Shown: positions 49,275 through 58,406 of the stretch, piece by piece
Numbering within the stretch: the first letter of the stretch is position 1
How the letters are laid out: each line of letters begins with the position of its first letter
Assembly: GCF_017308975.1 (NCBI RefSeq)
Contig: NZ_JADWPD010000011.1
Location: 209,125 to 273,124 of the forward strand
Reading direction: 5' to 3'
Length of the DNA stretch: 64,000 nucleotides
From: Amycolatopsis sp. MtRt-6
GTDB lineage: Bacteria; Actinomycetota; Actinomycetes; Mycobacteriales; Pseudonocardiaceae
Notes under the pieces: generated by a model
What the model saw: only the letters and a program-made list of their open reading frames with translations
The model's database searches: none
What the model was told of the DNA's origin: nothing
Translations under genes and position numbers: made by a program

Positions 49275-52193
49275 ATGCGTTCCTCTCCCCGAAAGCGCGT
49301 CCGTGCGCTGGCACTGGCCTCGGCCGTGCTGGCGGCCACGGGCGCGGTGGTCGCCCCACCACCGGCGCTCGGCGCCGACATCGCCTGTTCCGTCACCTAC
49401 ACCACCAACGACTGGGACACCGGGTTCACCGCCAACGTCTCGCTGCGCAACGACGGAGCTCCGTTCGACGGCTGGAAGGTCGGCTGGACGTTCCTCGACG
49501 GCCAGAAGGTCCAGCAGGGCTGGAGCGCCACGTTCGCCCAGTCCGGCGCCGCGGTCACCGCGACGAACATGTCCTACAACGGCCGCCTCGAGACCGGGGC
49601 GAGCACGTCGTTCGGGTTCAACGGCACGAAGGGCTCGGCCAACCGGCCGCCCACCGACTTCTCCGTCAACGGCACCGCGTGCACCGGCGCGAACAAGGCG
49701 CCCACGGTCACCCTCACCGCGCCGTCCTCGACCGGCACCTTCTACGCCCCGGCGACGATCCCTCTAGCCGCGACGGCCGCCGACAGCGACGGCACAGTGA
49801 GCAAGGTCGAGTTCTACGCCGGTGACACGCTGCTGGCCACCGACACGGCCGCGCCGTTCGAGGGCAGCTGGGGCAACGTGCCGGCCGGGACCTACTCGGT
49901 GACGGCGAAGGCCTACGACAACAAGAACGCGTCGACCACGTCCAGCCCGGTCAGCGTGAAGGTCCTCTCCGGGCCGACGATCGTCGCCGCCCCGGCGACC
50001 GCGCAGGTCAAGCAGGGTGGCACGGCGACCTTCGCGGTGTCCCTCGCCGGCGCCCCGACGGGCCCGGTCACGGTCGCGGTGGCGCGGACGGCCGGCAGCA
50101 CGGACCTCTCGGCCGCCCCGGCGAGCCTGACGTTCACCGCGGCGAACTGGAACGTGCCGCAGAACGTCACGGTCACCAGCGCCGACAACGGGGGCGCGCT
50201 CGGCAGCGCGACCTTCACCGCGAGCAGCAGCGGCTACACCGCGGCCACGGTGGCGGTCAACGAGATCTCGTCGTCCACTTCGGACTACCAGCTGGCATTC
50301 CTGACGCAGTACAACAAGATCAAGGATCCGAACAGCGGTTATTTCCGCAAGTTCGGGAACATCCTGGTGCCGTATCACTCGATCGAGACGCTGATCGTCG
50401 AGGCGCCGGATCACGGGCACGAGACGACGTCGGAGGCGTTCAGCTACTACCTGTGGCTGGAGGCGTCCTACGGCCGGATCACCGGTGACTGGGCCCCGTT
50501 CAACCAGGCGTGGACGTCGATCGAGACGTACGCGATCCCGTCGGCGGCGGATCAGCCGGGCAACTCCGGGTACAACGCGAGCAAGCCGGCGACGTATGCG
50601 GCGGAGTACCCGAGCCCGAAGCAGTACCCGTCGCAGCTGCAGTCGAACGTCCCGGTCGGGGCGGACCCGATCGCGGCGGAGCTGAAGGCGGCCTACGGCA
50701 ACCCGGACGTCTACGGCATGCACTGGCTGCTGGACGTGGACAACATCTACGGCTTCGGCCGCTGCGAGGACGGCACCAACACCGCGCCGGCGTTCATCAA
50801 CACCTTCCAGCGCGGCTCGCAGGAGTCGGTCTGGGAGACGGTCACGCAGCCCAGCTGCGACGTCCTGAAGTTCGGTGGCAAGAACGGCTACCTCGACCTG
50901 TTCACCGGTGACTCCTCCTACGCCAAGCAGTGGAAGTACACCAACGCACCGGACGCGGATGCCCGTGTGGTGCAGGTGGCTTTCCAGGCGCAGAAGTGGG
51001 CGCAGGCGCAGGGCAAGAGCGCGGACATCGCGGCTGTGGTCAAGAAGGCCTCGAAGATGGGCGACTACCTGCGGTACTCGCTGTTCGACAAGTACTTCAA
51101 GAAGATCGGCAACTGCGTCGGTGCGTCGGCCTGCCCGGCCGGGACCGGCAAGAACAGCGAGCACTACCTGATCTCGTGGTACTACGCCTGGGGCGGTTCG
51201 ATGGACCCGGCCAGTGCCTGGGCGTGGCGCATCGGTGACGGCGCGGCCCACCAGGGTTACCAGAACCCGCTGGCGGCCTACGCGCTGTCGGCGGACCCGG
51301 GCCTGAAGGTCACCTCGGCGACCGGCGCGAGCGACTGGGCGACCAGCCTCAACCGGCAGCTCGAGTTCCTGCAGTGGCTGCAGTCGTCCGAAGGCGGTCT
51401 CGCCGGCGGTGCGACCAACAGCTGGGACGGCCAGTACGGCACGCCGCCCGCGGGCACGCCGACCTTCTACGGGATGTTCTACGACTGGCAGCCGGTCTGG
51501 CACGACCCGCCGAGCAACCAGTGGTTCGGCTTCCAGACCTGGGGCATGGAACGCATCGCCGAGTACTACCAGGCGACCGGCGACGCCCGGGCGAAGAAGA
51601 TCCTCGACAAGTGGGTCCCGTGGGCCATCGCCAACACCACCGTCGGGGCGGGCGGCAGCTTCCAGATCCCGGCCGACCTCACCTGGACCGGCGCACCGGA
51701 CACCTGGAACGCCACCAGCCCGGGCGCGAACAACGGCCTGCACGTCACGGTGAAGAACTTCAACAACGACGTCGGGGTCGCGGCTTCCCTGGCCAAGACG
51801 CTGCTGTACTACGCGGCGCGCTCGGCCAACGCCCCGGCGAAGACGGCCGGGGAGCAGCTGCTCACCGCGCTGACGGCGAACACCGACAGCAAGGGCATCG
51901 CGGTGCCGGAGACCCGGAAGGACTACGACCGGTTCGACGACACCTACAACGCCTCCACCGACCAGGGCCTGTACATCCCGCCGGGCTGGACGGGCACGAT
52001 GCCGAACGGCGACGCGATCAACTCGAACTCCACGTTCCTGTCGATCCGCTCGTTCTACAAGAGCGACCCGCAGTGGCCGAAGGTCCAGGCCTACCTGGAC
52101 GGCGGCGCCGCGCCGACGTTCACCTACCACCGGTTCTGGGCGCAAACGGAGATCGCCACGGCGTTCGCCGCGCACGTGGACCTGTTCGGCTGA
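49275..52193 (+). CDS. Secreted GH48 cellobiohydrolase with N-terminal CBM2 and Ig-like modules
   Basis: 972 residues, ATG preceded by AAGGAG. Signal peptide to about residue 36. CBM2 at about 37-136 (DIACSVTYTTNDWDTGFTAN, GWSATF), an Ig-like module at about 138-230 (PTVTLTAPSSTGTFYAPATI, KVEFYAGDTLLATD), a second beta module to about 335, then GH48 to the end. Catalytic region: Glu376 in VEAPDHGHETTSEAFSYYLW and Glu387 in the same stretch, 11 apart as in Cel48F. It is a processive exocellulase working from reducing ends. It leads a three-cellulase operon under a CebR box. Confidence 0.95.
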   Translation: MRSSPRKRVRALALASAVLAATGAVVAPPPALGADIACSVTYTTNDWDTGFTANVSLRNDGAPFDGWKVGWTFLDGQKVQQGWSATFAQSGAAVTATNMSYNGRLETGASTSFGFNGTKGSANRPPTDFSVNGTACTGANKAPTVTLTAPSSTGTFYAPATIPLAATAADSDGTVSKVEFYAGDTLLATDTAAPFEGSWGNVPAGTYSVTAKAYDNKNASTTSSPVSVKVLSGPTIVAAPATAQVKQGGTATFAVSLAGAPTGPVTVAVARTAGSTDLSAAPASLTFTAANWNVPQNVTVTSADNGGALGSATFTASSSGYTAATVAVNEISSSTSDYQLAFLTQYNKIKDPNSGYFRKFGNILVPYHSIETLIVEAPDHGHETTSEAFSYYLWLEASYGRITGDWAPFNQAWTSIETYAIPSAADQPGNSGYNASKPATYAAEYPSPKQYPSQLQSNVPVGADPIAAELKAAYGNPDVYGMHWLLDVDNIYGFGRCEDGTNTAPAFINTFQRGSQESVWETVTQPSCDVLKFGGKNGYLDLFTGDSSYAKQWKYTNAPDADARVVQVAFQAQKWAQAQGKSADIAAVVKKASKMGDYLRYSLFDKYFKKIGNCVGASACPAGTGKNSEHYLISWYYAWGGSMDPASAWAWRIGDGAAHQGYQNPLAAYALSADPGLKVTSATGASDWATSLNRQLEFLQWLQSSEGGLAGGATNSWDGQYGTPPAGTPTFYGMFYDWQPVWHDPPSNQWFGFQTWGMERIAEYYQATGDARAKKILDKWVPWAIANTTVGAGGSFQIPADLTWTGAPDTWNATSPGANNGLHVTVKNFNNDVGVAASLAKTLLYYAARSANAPAKTAGEQLLTALTANTDSKGIAVPETRKDYDRFDDTYNASTDQGLYIPPGWTGTMPNGDAINSNSTFLSIRSFYKSDPQWPKVQAYLDGGAAPTFTYHRFWAQTEIATAFAAHVDLFG

Positions 52194-52203
52194 GAGGCAC
52201 GCG

Positions 52204-53730
52204 ATGAAGCGACTGCTCGCTCTGGTGGTCGCCGCACTGGTCGGGGGCGCCGTTCTCACGGCGTCCCCGGCCACCGCGGCCCCGCCGGCCACGCAAGCGG
52301 CGGCCGGCACGGGCACCGGGTTCTGGCACGCCGCCGGAGCCCAGCTGGTCGACGAGACCGGGGCGCCGGTCCGGATGACCGGGATCAACTGGTTCGGCGC
52401 CGAGACGGCCAACTACTCGCCGCACGGGCTGTGGAGCCGCAACTACCGGGACATGCTCGACCAGATGGCCGGGCTCGGGTACAACACGCTGCGGCTGCCG
52501 TACTCGAACCAGCTGTTCGACGCCGGGTCCAAGCCGGTCAGCATCGACCAGGTGCAGAACCCGGACCTGCAGGGCCTGACCGGCCTGCAGGTGCTCGACA
52601 AGATCGTCGCCTACGCCGGCGGCAAGGGCATGCGCGTGCTGCTGGACCGGCACCGGCCGGACTCCGGCGCGCAGTCCCCGCTCTGGTACACCAGCGCGTA
52701 CCCGGAGAGCCGCTGGATCGCCGACTGGACGATGCTGGCCCGGCACTACAAGGGAAACCCCACCGTGATCGGGGCGGACCTGCACAACGAACCGCACGCG
52801 ATCCAGGGCGGCGGGGGAGCGTGCTGGGGCTGCGGCGACCCCGCGACCGACTGGCGGCTCGCCGCCGAACGGGCCGGCAACGCCGTGCTCGCGGAGAACC
52901 CGGACTGGCTGATCGTCGTCGAAGGCGTCGACTGCGTCAGCGGCACCGGCGACCCGCAGTGCGGCTGGTGGGGCGGCAACCTCTCCGGAGCGAAGCAGTT
53001 CCCCGTTCGACTGTCCAAACCGGACAAACTGGTGTACTCGGCGCACGAGTACGCGACGTCGGTGTTCGCCCAGAAGTGGTTCTCCGATCCGGCTTTCCCG
53101 GCGAACCTGCCCGCGCTGTGGGACCACTTCTTCGGCTACCTGCACAAGCAGAACATCGCGCCGGTGCTGCTCGGCGAGTTCGGCTCCACGCTCGCCGACC
53201 CGCGCGACAAGGTCTGGCTGCAGGAGCTGATGAAGTACACGGGCACCGGCACGTCCGGGATGAGCTTCACGTACTGGTCGTGGAACCCGAACTCGGGTGA
53301 CACCGGCGGCATCCTCAACGACGACTGGACGTCGGTCAACCAGACCAAGCAGGCGATCCTGCAGCCGTACCTGATCCCGCCGGCCGGCTCGGGTGGCGGC
53401 CCGGCCGACCCGCCGGCGAGCTGCGCGGTGACCTACCGCGTCGACAACACCTGGCAGGGCGGCTTCCTCGCCACGGTGACGGTGAAGAACACCGGCGGCT
53501 CGGCGCTGAAGAACTGGGCGCTCGGCTGGACCGTGCCGTCCGGGACGCAGATCACCGGCGGCTGGAACGCGACCGTCACGCAGACCGGGCAACAGGCGAG
53601 CGCCAAGGCTCCCGCCTGGGCTCCCGACCTGGCCGGCGGTGCCTCGGTGTCGATCGGCATCCAGGCGACCGGCCCCTCGACCGGCACGCCGTCCGGCTTC
53701 GCCGTCGGCGCGACCGCCTGCACCACCTGA
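52204..53730 (+). CDS. Secreted GH5 endoglucanase with C-terminal CBM2
   Basis: 508 residues, ten bases after the GH48 stop. Signal peptide MKRLLALVVAALVGGAVLTA. The GH5 barrel spans about 35-385: MTGINWFGAETANYSPHGLW, GADLHNEPHAIQGG with acid/base Glu196, and APVLLGEFGSTLADPRDKVW with nucleophile Glu325. A short Pro/Gly linker leads to CBM2 at about 402-508 (SCAVTYRVDNTWQGGFLATV, GWNATVTQTGQQASAKAPAW). It should cut cellulose internally and supply ends to the GH48 and GH6 enzymes of the same operon. Confidence 0.95.
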   Translation: MKRLLALVVAALVGGAVLTASPATAAPPATQAAAGTGTGFWHAAGAQLVDETGAPVRMTGINWFGAETANYSPHGLWSRNYRDMLDQMAGLGYNTLRLPYSNQLFDAGSKPVSIDQVQNPDLQGLTGLQVLDKIVAYAGGKGMRVLLDRHRPDSGAQSPLWYTSAYPESRWIADWTMLARHYKGNPTVIGADLHNEPHAIQGGGGACWGCGDPATDWRLAAERAGNAVLAENPDWLIVVEGVDCVSGTGDPQCGWWGGNLSGAKQFPVRLSKPDKLVYSAHEYATSVFAQKWFSDPAFPANLPALWDHFFGYLHKQNIAPVLLGEFGSTLADPRDKVWLQELMKYTGTGTSGMSFTYWSWNPNSGDTGGILNDDWTSVNQTKQAILQPYLIPPAGSGGGPADPPASCAVTYRVDNTWQGGFLATVTVKNTGGSALKNWALGWTVPSGTQITGGWNATVTQTGQQASAKAPAWAPDLAGGASVSIGIQATGPSTGTPSGFAVGATACTT

Positions 53731-53764
53731 CCCACCCCACCGAACAACCTAAGGAGCGCACTCG

Positions 53765-55588
53765 ATGAGGAGTGAATTCTGGTCCGCGAAGAGGAAGTCA
53801 CGGTTCGCCGTGGCGTCCTCGGTGACGGCGGCGGCGATGACCGCCGGATTGCTGGTGGCCGGGGGCAGTCCGGCGGGCGCCGCCACCGGCTGCAAGGTCA
53901 CCTACACGGTCAACCAGTGGGACACCGGCTTCACCGCGAACATCGCCGTGACCAACCTGGGCGACGCCGTGTCGTCCTGGAACGTCGAATGGGACTTCGG
54001 CGGCAACCAGCAGGTGCAGCAGGGCTGGAGCGCCACGTACAGCCAGAGCGGCAAGCACGTGAGCGCGAAGAACCCGTCGTGGGGCGGGAACCTGGGCACG
54101 AACGCGACGGCCAACTTCGGCTTCAACGGCTCGTACTCGGGCACGAACGACATCCCGACGTCGTTCTCCCTCAACGGCACCCACTGCGACGGCACGCCGA
54201 CGACCACGACGCCGACCACGCCGACCACGGTCACCACGACGCCGACCACCCCGACGACGCCGACCACGCCCACCACCCCGACCACGGTCACCACGACGCC
54301 CCAGCCCGGAACGCACGTGGAGAACCCGTACGCCGGGTCGAAGGGGTACGTGAACCCGGACTGGTCGGCTCAGGTGACCGCGGCGGCCGCGGCCAAGGGC
54401 GGCACGCTCGGCGCCCAGATGGCCAAGGTGGCCAACACCTCGACCGCGGTCTGGCTGGACCGGATCGCGGCGATCGCGGGCACGTCGAGCTCACGCGGCC
54501 TGCGCGGGCACCTCGACGCGGCGCTGGCCCAGCAGACCGGCAGCACGCCGGTGACCATCCAGATCGTCGTCTACGACCTGCCGAACCGCGACTGCGCGGC
54601 GCTGGCCTCCAACGGTGAGCTGAAGGTCTCCGAGAACGGCCTGGCCCGGTACAAGGCGGAGTACATCGACCCGATCGCCTCGATCCTGGCCGACCCGAAG
54701 TACGCGCCGCTGCGGATCGTGGCGGTCGTCGAGCCGGACTCGCTGCCCAACCTGATCACCAACCTCTCGACGGCCAAGTGCGCCGAGGCGCAGTCGAGCG
54801 GGGCGTACGTCCAGGGCATCCAGTACGCGCTGAACAAGCTCCACGCGATCTCCAACGTCTACAACTACCTGGACATCGCGCACTCGGCGTGGCTGGGCTG
54901 GGACAGCAACTTCGGCCCGTTCGTCAACGCGGTCAAGCAGATGCTGCAGGGCACCACGGCCGGCGTGAACAGCATCGACGGGTTCATCAGCTCCACGGCC
55001 AACTACACGCCGCTGACCGAGCCGAACCTGCCGGACCCGAACCTGAACGTCGGCGGCCAGCAGCTGCGGTCGGCGAAGTTCTACCAGTGGAACCCGTACT
55101 TCGCCGAGGTGCCGTTCGCCACGGCGATGTACAACGCGTTCGTGGCCGCGGGCCTGCCGAGCGGCATCGGCATGCTGGTCGACACCTCGCGCAACGGCTG
55201 GGGCGGCGCGGCCCGGCCCACCGGCGCCTCGGGGTCCACGGTGGACGCCTACGTCGACTCCGGCCGGATCGACCGGCGGCTGCACCGCGGCAACTGGTGC
55301 AACCAGAGCGGTGCGGGGCTGGGCGTGCGGCCCACCGTCGCGCCCCAGGCGCACTTCGACGCCTACGTCTGGATCAAGCCGCCGGGTGAGTCCGACGGCG
55401 CGAGCAAGCTGATCCCGAACGACGAGGGCAAGGGCGCGGACCCGATGTGCGACCCGGCCTTCCGCGGCAGCGAGCAGGCCAACGGCGGCAACCTGACCGG
55501 CGCCCTGCCGGACGCGCCGCTGTCCGGCAAGTGGTTCCAGGCCCAGTTCGAGCAGCTGGTCCAGAACGCCTACCCGCCGGTGCAGTAA
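53765..55588 (+). CDS. Secreted GH6 cellulase (cellobiohydrolase type) with N-terminal CBM2
   Basis: 607 residues, ATG preceded by AAGGAG. Signal peptide with a polar start (to about residue 38); CBM2 about 39-138 (GCKVTYTVNQWDTGFTANIA); a Thr-Pro linker of PTT repeats at about 139-178; GH6 domain to the end. VVEPDSLPNLITNL holds the predicted catalytic acid Asp325; NYLDIAHSAWLGW, SRNGWGG and DAYVWIKPPGESDG are GH6 signatures. The long loops fit an exo-acting enzyme from non-reducing ends, complementary to GH48. It is the last gene of the operon, followed by a terminator. Confidence 0.95.
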   Translation: MRSEFWSAKRKSRFAVASSVTAAAMTAGLLVAGGSPAGAATGCKVTYTVNQWDTGFTANIAVTNLGDAVSSWNVEWDFGGNQQVQQGWSATYSQSGKHVSAKNPSWGGNLGTNATANFGFNGSYSGTNDIPTSFSLNGTHCDGTPTTTTPTTPTTVTTTPTTPTTPTTPTTPTTVTTTPQPGTHVENPYAGSKGYVNPDWSAQVTAAAAAKGGTLGAQMAKVANTSTAVWLDRIAAIAGTSSSRGLRGHLDAALAQQTGSTPVTIQIVVYDLPNRDCAALASNGELKVSENGLARYKAEYIDPIASILADPKYAPLRIVAVVEPDSLPNLITNLSTAKCAEAQSSGAYVQGIQYALNKLHAISNVYNYLDIAHSAWLGWDSNFGPFVNAVKQMLQGTTAGVNSIDGFISSTANYTPLTEPNLPDPNLNVGGQQLRSAKFYQWNPYFAEVPFATAMYNAFVAAGLPSGIGMLVDTSRNGWGGAARPTGASGSTVDAYVDSGRIDRRLHRGNWCNQSGAGLGVRPTVAPQAHFDAYVWIKPPGESDGASKLIPNDEGKGADPMCDPAFRGSEQANGGNLTGALPDAPLSGKWFQAQFEQLVQNAYPPVQ

Positions 55589-55594
55589 AAGACC

Positions 55595-55633
55595 CCGGGC
55601 CGGGCGGTGCCGCGCAGCCGCCGCCCGGCCCGG
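55595..55633 (+). terminator. Terminator of the cellulase operon
   Basis: Perfect 13-bp stem (CCGGGCCGGGCGG and complement) with a 13-base loop, right after the GH6 stop codon. Confidence 0.8.
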
Positions 55634-55935
55634 CCTCCACCACCACGGCAACCCGGCGAGCGGGCGGTCCCGCCCGGCCGCTCGCCGCGGTCCCGCCCGG
55701 CCGCCTGACCGGCCGGACGGGACGGCGGGGTCCGGCTCGACGTCCGACGGGACTTCGGGCCGGACCCCGTGGCGCGGGCCGATCCGGGCCCGATACCCCC
55801 TCGAACTGGTTCGATGACGAACCCCACCCGGGTGTGAAACGCGTGCGAACCCTTGTTCTGCGGCGAAGTGATCGCCCGCACCACCGAGCGCCCGTGCGCG
55901 GCGCTGCCGGCGAAGAAGCGCTCGTGCGGCGCCCG
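55634..55935. other. Intergenic region without recognised features
   Basis: 302 bases between the GH6 terminator and the end of the second binding protein gene. GC-rich palindromic stretches are present, but I see no gene or clear regulatory site. Confidence 0.5.
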
Positions 55936-57207
55936 TCAGGGCACGAGCCGGTGCACGCCGACCAGCACCTGCTGCCAGACGGCCGCCGGGTCGGCGCCCT
56001 GCTCGACCGCCTTGAGCGACGGCGCGATCACCGTCTCCTGGATCTTGCCGTCGCCCGGCCCCTTGTACTGCGGTTTCCCGACCTTGCGGGCCTGTGCGAC
56101 GAAGACCTGGCCGATCAGCGCCCCACCGAAGTAGCCGTTCATCTCGCTGAGCAGGTCCGGGGAGGTGAAGGCGTCGACCTGGCTGGGGAAGTTCCCGCTC
56201 ACCCGGAACGCGCGCAGCTGCTGCTCCGGCGCGGTCAGCCAGGCGGCGAGCGCGGCGGCCTCCTTCTGGTGCGGGCTCGAGGACGGCACGGTGAGGAAGG
56301 ACCCGCCCCAGTTGCCGCCGCCGTCCGGGAAGGCGTCGGTGAGCGCCCACTTGCCCGCGTTGGCGATGCCGGCCTGCTGTTCGATGACGCCGAGCATCCA
56401 CGACGGACACATCTTCGTCGCGAAGGCACCGGTGCGCAGGCCGTTGTTGCCGTCGTCGGCGAAGGCGGTGAGCCCGGCCGACTGGCCCTGGTTCACCGCC
56501 GAGGTGACCCGGTTCCAGGCGTCCCGCAGCGCGGCGTTCGTCTCCAGCGTCGAGCGGTCCTCGCGATCGAGGTAGCCGACCGGGAGCTGGTTGACCATGG
56601 CGTTGAAGATCTGCGCCGAGGAGTCGAACCACGGCTTGCCCTTCGAGCGCTTGACGTACTTCTCGCCGGCCTTGAAGAAGCTGTCCCAGGTCGCGAACAT
56701 CGTCTTCACCGAGCCGGGGTCGGTCGGCAGCCCGGCCGCTTCGAGCAGGTCCTTGCGGTAGCACATGGCCAGCGGCCCGATGTCGGTGCCGTAGCCGACG
56801 AGCTTGCCGTCCTTGCTGCGGCCCGCCTCGTACTTCCACTCCAGCCACCGGCCGGGTTTCACCTCGGGCGGCCCGATCTTGGCCAGGTCGGCGAACTTGC
56901 CGGCGTGGGCGAGCACGTCGGCGAGGTGGCCTTCCTCGACGGCCTGGATGTCGGCGAGGCCCTGGTTCTTCTGCAGCTTGTCCAGCAGGTCCTCGTGGTA
57001 CGGGCCGCCCTGTTCGGTGCGGACCTGGCGGATGGTGAGCCCGGGGTGGGTGAACTCGTAGCCGGGGATGAGGTCGTCGTAGCCGAACTCGCCGAACGTC
57101 GCCACCGTGAGCGTGATCTGCTCCGGCGTGCCCGGCCCGCAGCCCGCGGTCAGGACGACCGGCACGAGCAGGACGACGGCGGCCAGCGTTCTTCGGATCT
57201 TCCTCAT
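55936..57207 (-). CDS. Second CebE-like solute-binding lipoprotein (orphan)
   Basis: 423 residues from the ATG at 57207. Lipoprotein signal RRTLAAVVLLVPVVL with TAGC lipobox. It is colinear with CebE (46237) over its whole length, sharing GYGTDIGPLAMCYRKD, WFDS, GGGNWGGS and QYKGPGDGKIQE-type blocks. No permease or ATPase gene is adjacent. It has its own TTGACA promoter and a CebR box, and a divergent LacI-type gene. It may feed a different oligosaccharide to CebFG or act as a sensor. Specificity is unknown. Confidence 0.9.
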   Translation of the reverse strand: MRKIRRTLAAVVLLVPVVLTAGCGPGTPEQITLTVATFGEFGYDDLIPGYEFTHPGLTIRQVRTEQGGPYHEDLLDKLQKNQGLADIQAVEEGHLADVLAHAGKFADLAKIGPPEVKPGRWLEWKYEAGRSKDGKLVGYGTDIGPLAMCYRKDLLEAAGLPTDPGSVKTMFATWDSFFKAGEKYVKRSKGKPWFDSSAQIFNAMVNQLPVGYLDREDRSTLETNAALRDAWNRVTSAVNQGQSAGLTAFADDGNNGLRTGAFATKMCPSWMLGVIEQQAGIANAGKWALTDAFPDGGGNWGGSFLTVPSSSPHQKEAAALAAWLTAPEQQLRAFRVSGNFPSQVDAFTSPDLLSEMNGYFGGALIGQVFVAQARKVGKPQYKGPGDGKIQETVIAPSLKAVEQGADPAAVWQQVLVGVHRLVP

Positions 57208-57252
57208 CTACGCGCACTCCCCATTCGCGGCACACTCCCGGCCTCCGTTGGC

Positions 57253-57266
57253 TGGGAGCGCTCCCG
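57253..57266. promoter_or_regulatory. CebR box between the second binding protein and its LacI gene
   Basis: TGGGAGCGCTCCCG, one mismatch at the last base, just downstream of the binding protein -10 element and 109 bases before the LacI start. Confidence 0.85.
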
Positions 57267-57271
57267 GGGCG

Positions 57272-57301
57272 AGTCTCGTTTCCCGGTGCGGCGGGTGTCA
57301 A
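57272..57301 (-). promoter_or_regulatory. Promoter of the second binding protein gene
   Basis: Minus strand TTGACA (57301-57296), 18-base spacer, GAGACT (57277-57272), resembling the cebE promoter; the CebR box follows after five bases. Confidence 0.55.
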
Positions 57302-57374
57302 GGTGCGCGACGGCGGGTGTCCGGACGGACACGGACCGCGGGCCGGAGTCCTTGTGGTGCCAGGAAGGGGTGCG

Positions 57375-58325
57375 ATGAAGCGTCCGACGATCACCGACAT
57401 CGCGAAGGAGGCCGGCGTCTCCAAGGGCGCGGTTTCCTACGCCCTCAACGGCCGCCCCGGCGTCTCGGAGGCCACCCGGCGGCGGATCACCGAGATCGCC
57501 CGGGAGCTCGGGTGGGCGCCCAGCAGCACGGCGCGCGCGCTGTCCGGCGGCCGGACCGGGGCCCTCGGCCTGGTGCTCGACCGGCACCTGGAGGCGTTCG
57601 TCCCGGCCCTGCTCGACGGGTTCGCGGGCGAGCTGCTGCTGCAGGCCGCCCCCGGCCGCGAGGCGGCGCTGGCGATCTACCGCCGCTGGCGGGCCGAGCG
57701 GAAGGTCGACGGCGTGCTGCTCACCGAGCCGGGCTGCGCGGCCGAGCTGGTCCGGATCGGCCTGCCGGCGGTGGTGCTCGGCGGTCCGGGCGGGGTGCCG
57801 GGCACGCCATCGGTGCTGGTGGACGACTTCGCGGGCGCCGCCGAGGCCCTGGCGTACCTGGCGGCCTTGGGACACCGGCACGTGGTCCGCATCGCGGGCG
57901 CGGCGGTGTTCGCGGACCCGATGGCGCGCAGGCGGGCCTTCGCGACGGCGGCGACGGGCCTGGCGCACCCGGACACGGTCCACCCCGAGCCCTCGGCCGA
58001 CGCGGTCCGGCGGGTGCTGGCCACACGTCCCCGGCCGACGGCGCTGCTGTGCGACACGGACGACCTGGCGGTGGCGGCGCTCGCGGCCGCGCGGGAGCTC
58101 GGGCTCGCGGTGCCGAAGGACCTGTCGGTGGTGTCGTGGGACGACACGCCGCTCTGCAGGCTGGTCCGCCCGGCGCTCACGGCGATCCGCCGCCCCCTGG
58201 CCGAGCTCGGCACGCTGGCGGCGTCGGTGCTGCACGACGTGCTGGCGGGGGAGCGGACCGGGGACGTGTACACGTCCCGGCCGCGGTTGATCACCCGGGG
58301 GAGCACCGCGCCGGCGAATGTGTGA
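57375..58325 (+). CDS. LacI family transcriptional regulator (second)
   Basis: 316 residues from the ATG at 57375 with GAAGGGG in front. The helix-turn-helix and hinge are TITDIAKEAGVSKGAVSYAL and LGWAPSSTARALSGGRTGAL. The effector domain is shorter than in CebR and has a compact VLLTEPGCAAELVRIGLPAV and ALLCDTDDLAVAALAAAREL. The recognition helix (SKGAVSYAL) differs from that of CebR (SRSTASRAL), so it probably reads a different operator. It is divergent from the orphan binding protein. Its targets are unknown. Confidence 0.9.
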   Translation: MKRPTITDIAKEAGVSKGAVSYALNGRPGVSEATRRRITEIARELGWAPSSTARALSGGRTGALGLVLDRHLEAFVPALLDGFAGELLLQAAPGREAALAIYRRWRAERKVDGVLLTEPGCAAELVRIGLPAVVLGGPGGVPGTPSVLVDDFAGAAEALAYLAALGHRHVVRIAGAAVFADPMARRRAFATAATGLAHPDTVHPEPSADAVRRVLATRPRPTALLCDTDDLAVAALAAARELGLAVPKDLSVVSWDDTPLCRLVRPALTAIRRPLAELGTLAASVLHDVLAGERTGDVYTSRPRLITRGSTAPANV

Positions 58326-58336
58326 CGGTCGCCGGT

Positions 58337-58389
58337 GTCGCGAATGACTCATTCGGGACGTGGGAGGTCCCGAACGAGTCATTCGCGAC
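58337..58389. terminator. Large bidirectional hairpin terminator
   Basis: Arms 58337-58359 and 58367-58389 pair over 23 bp with one mismatch around a 7-base loop. The arm holds CGAATGACTCATTCGGGAC. It separates convergent LacI and LPMO genes. Confidence 0.85.
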
Positions 58390-58406
58390 GTTCGAACCCG
58401 GGACGG

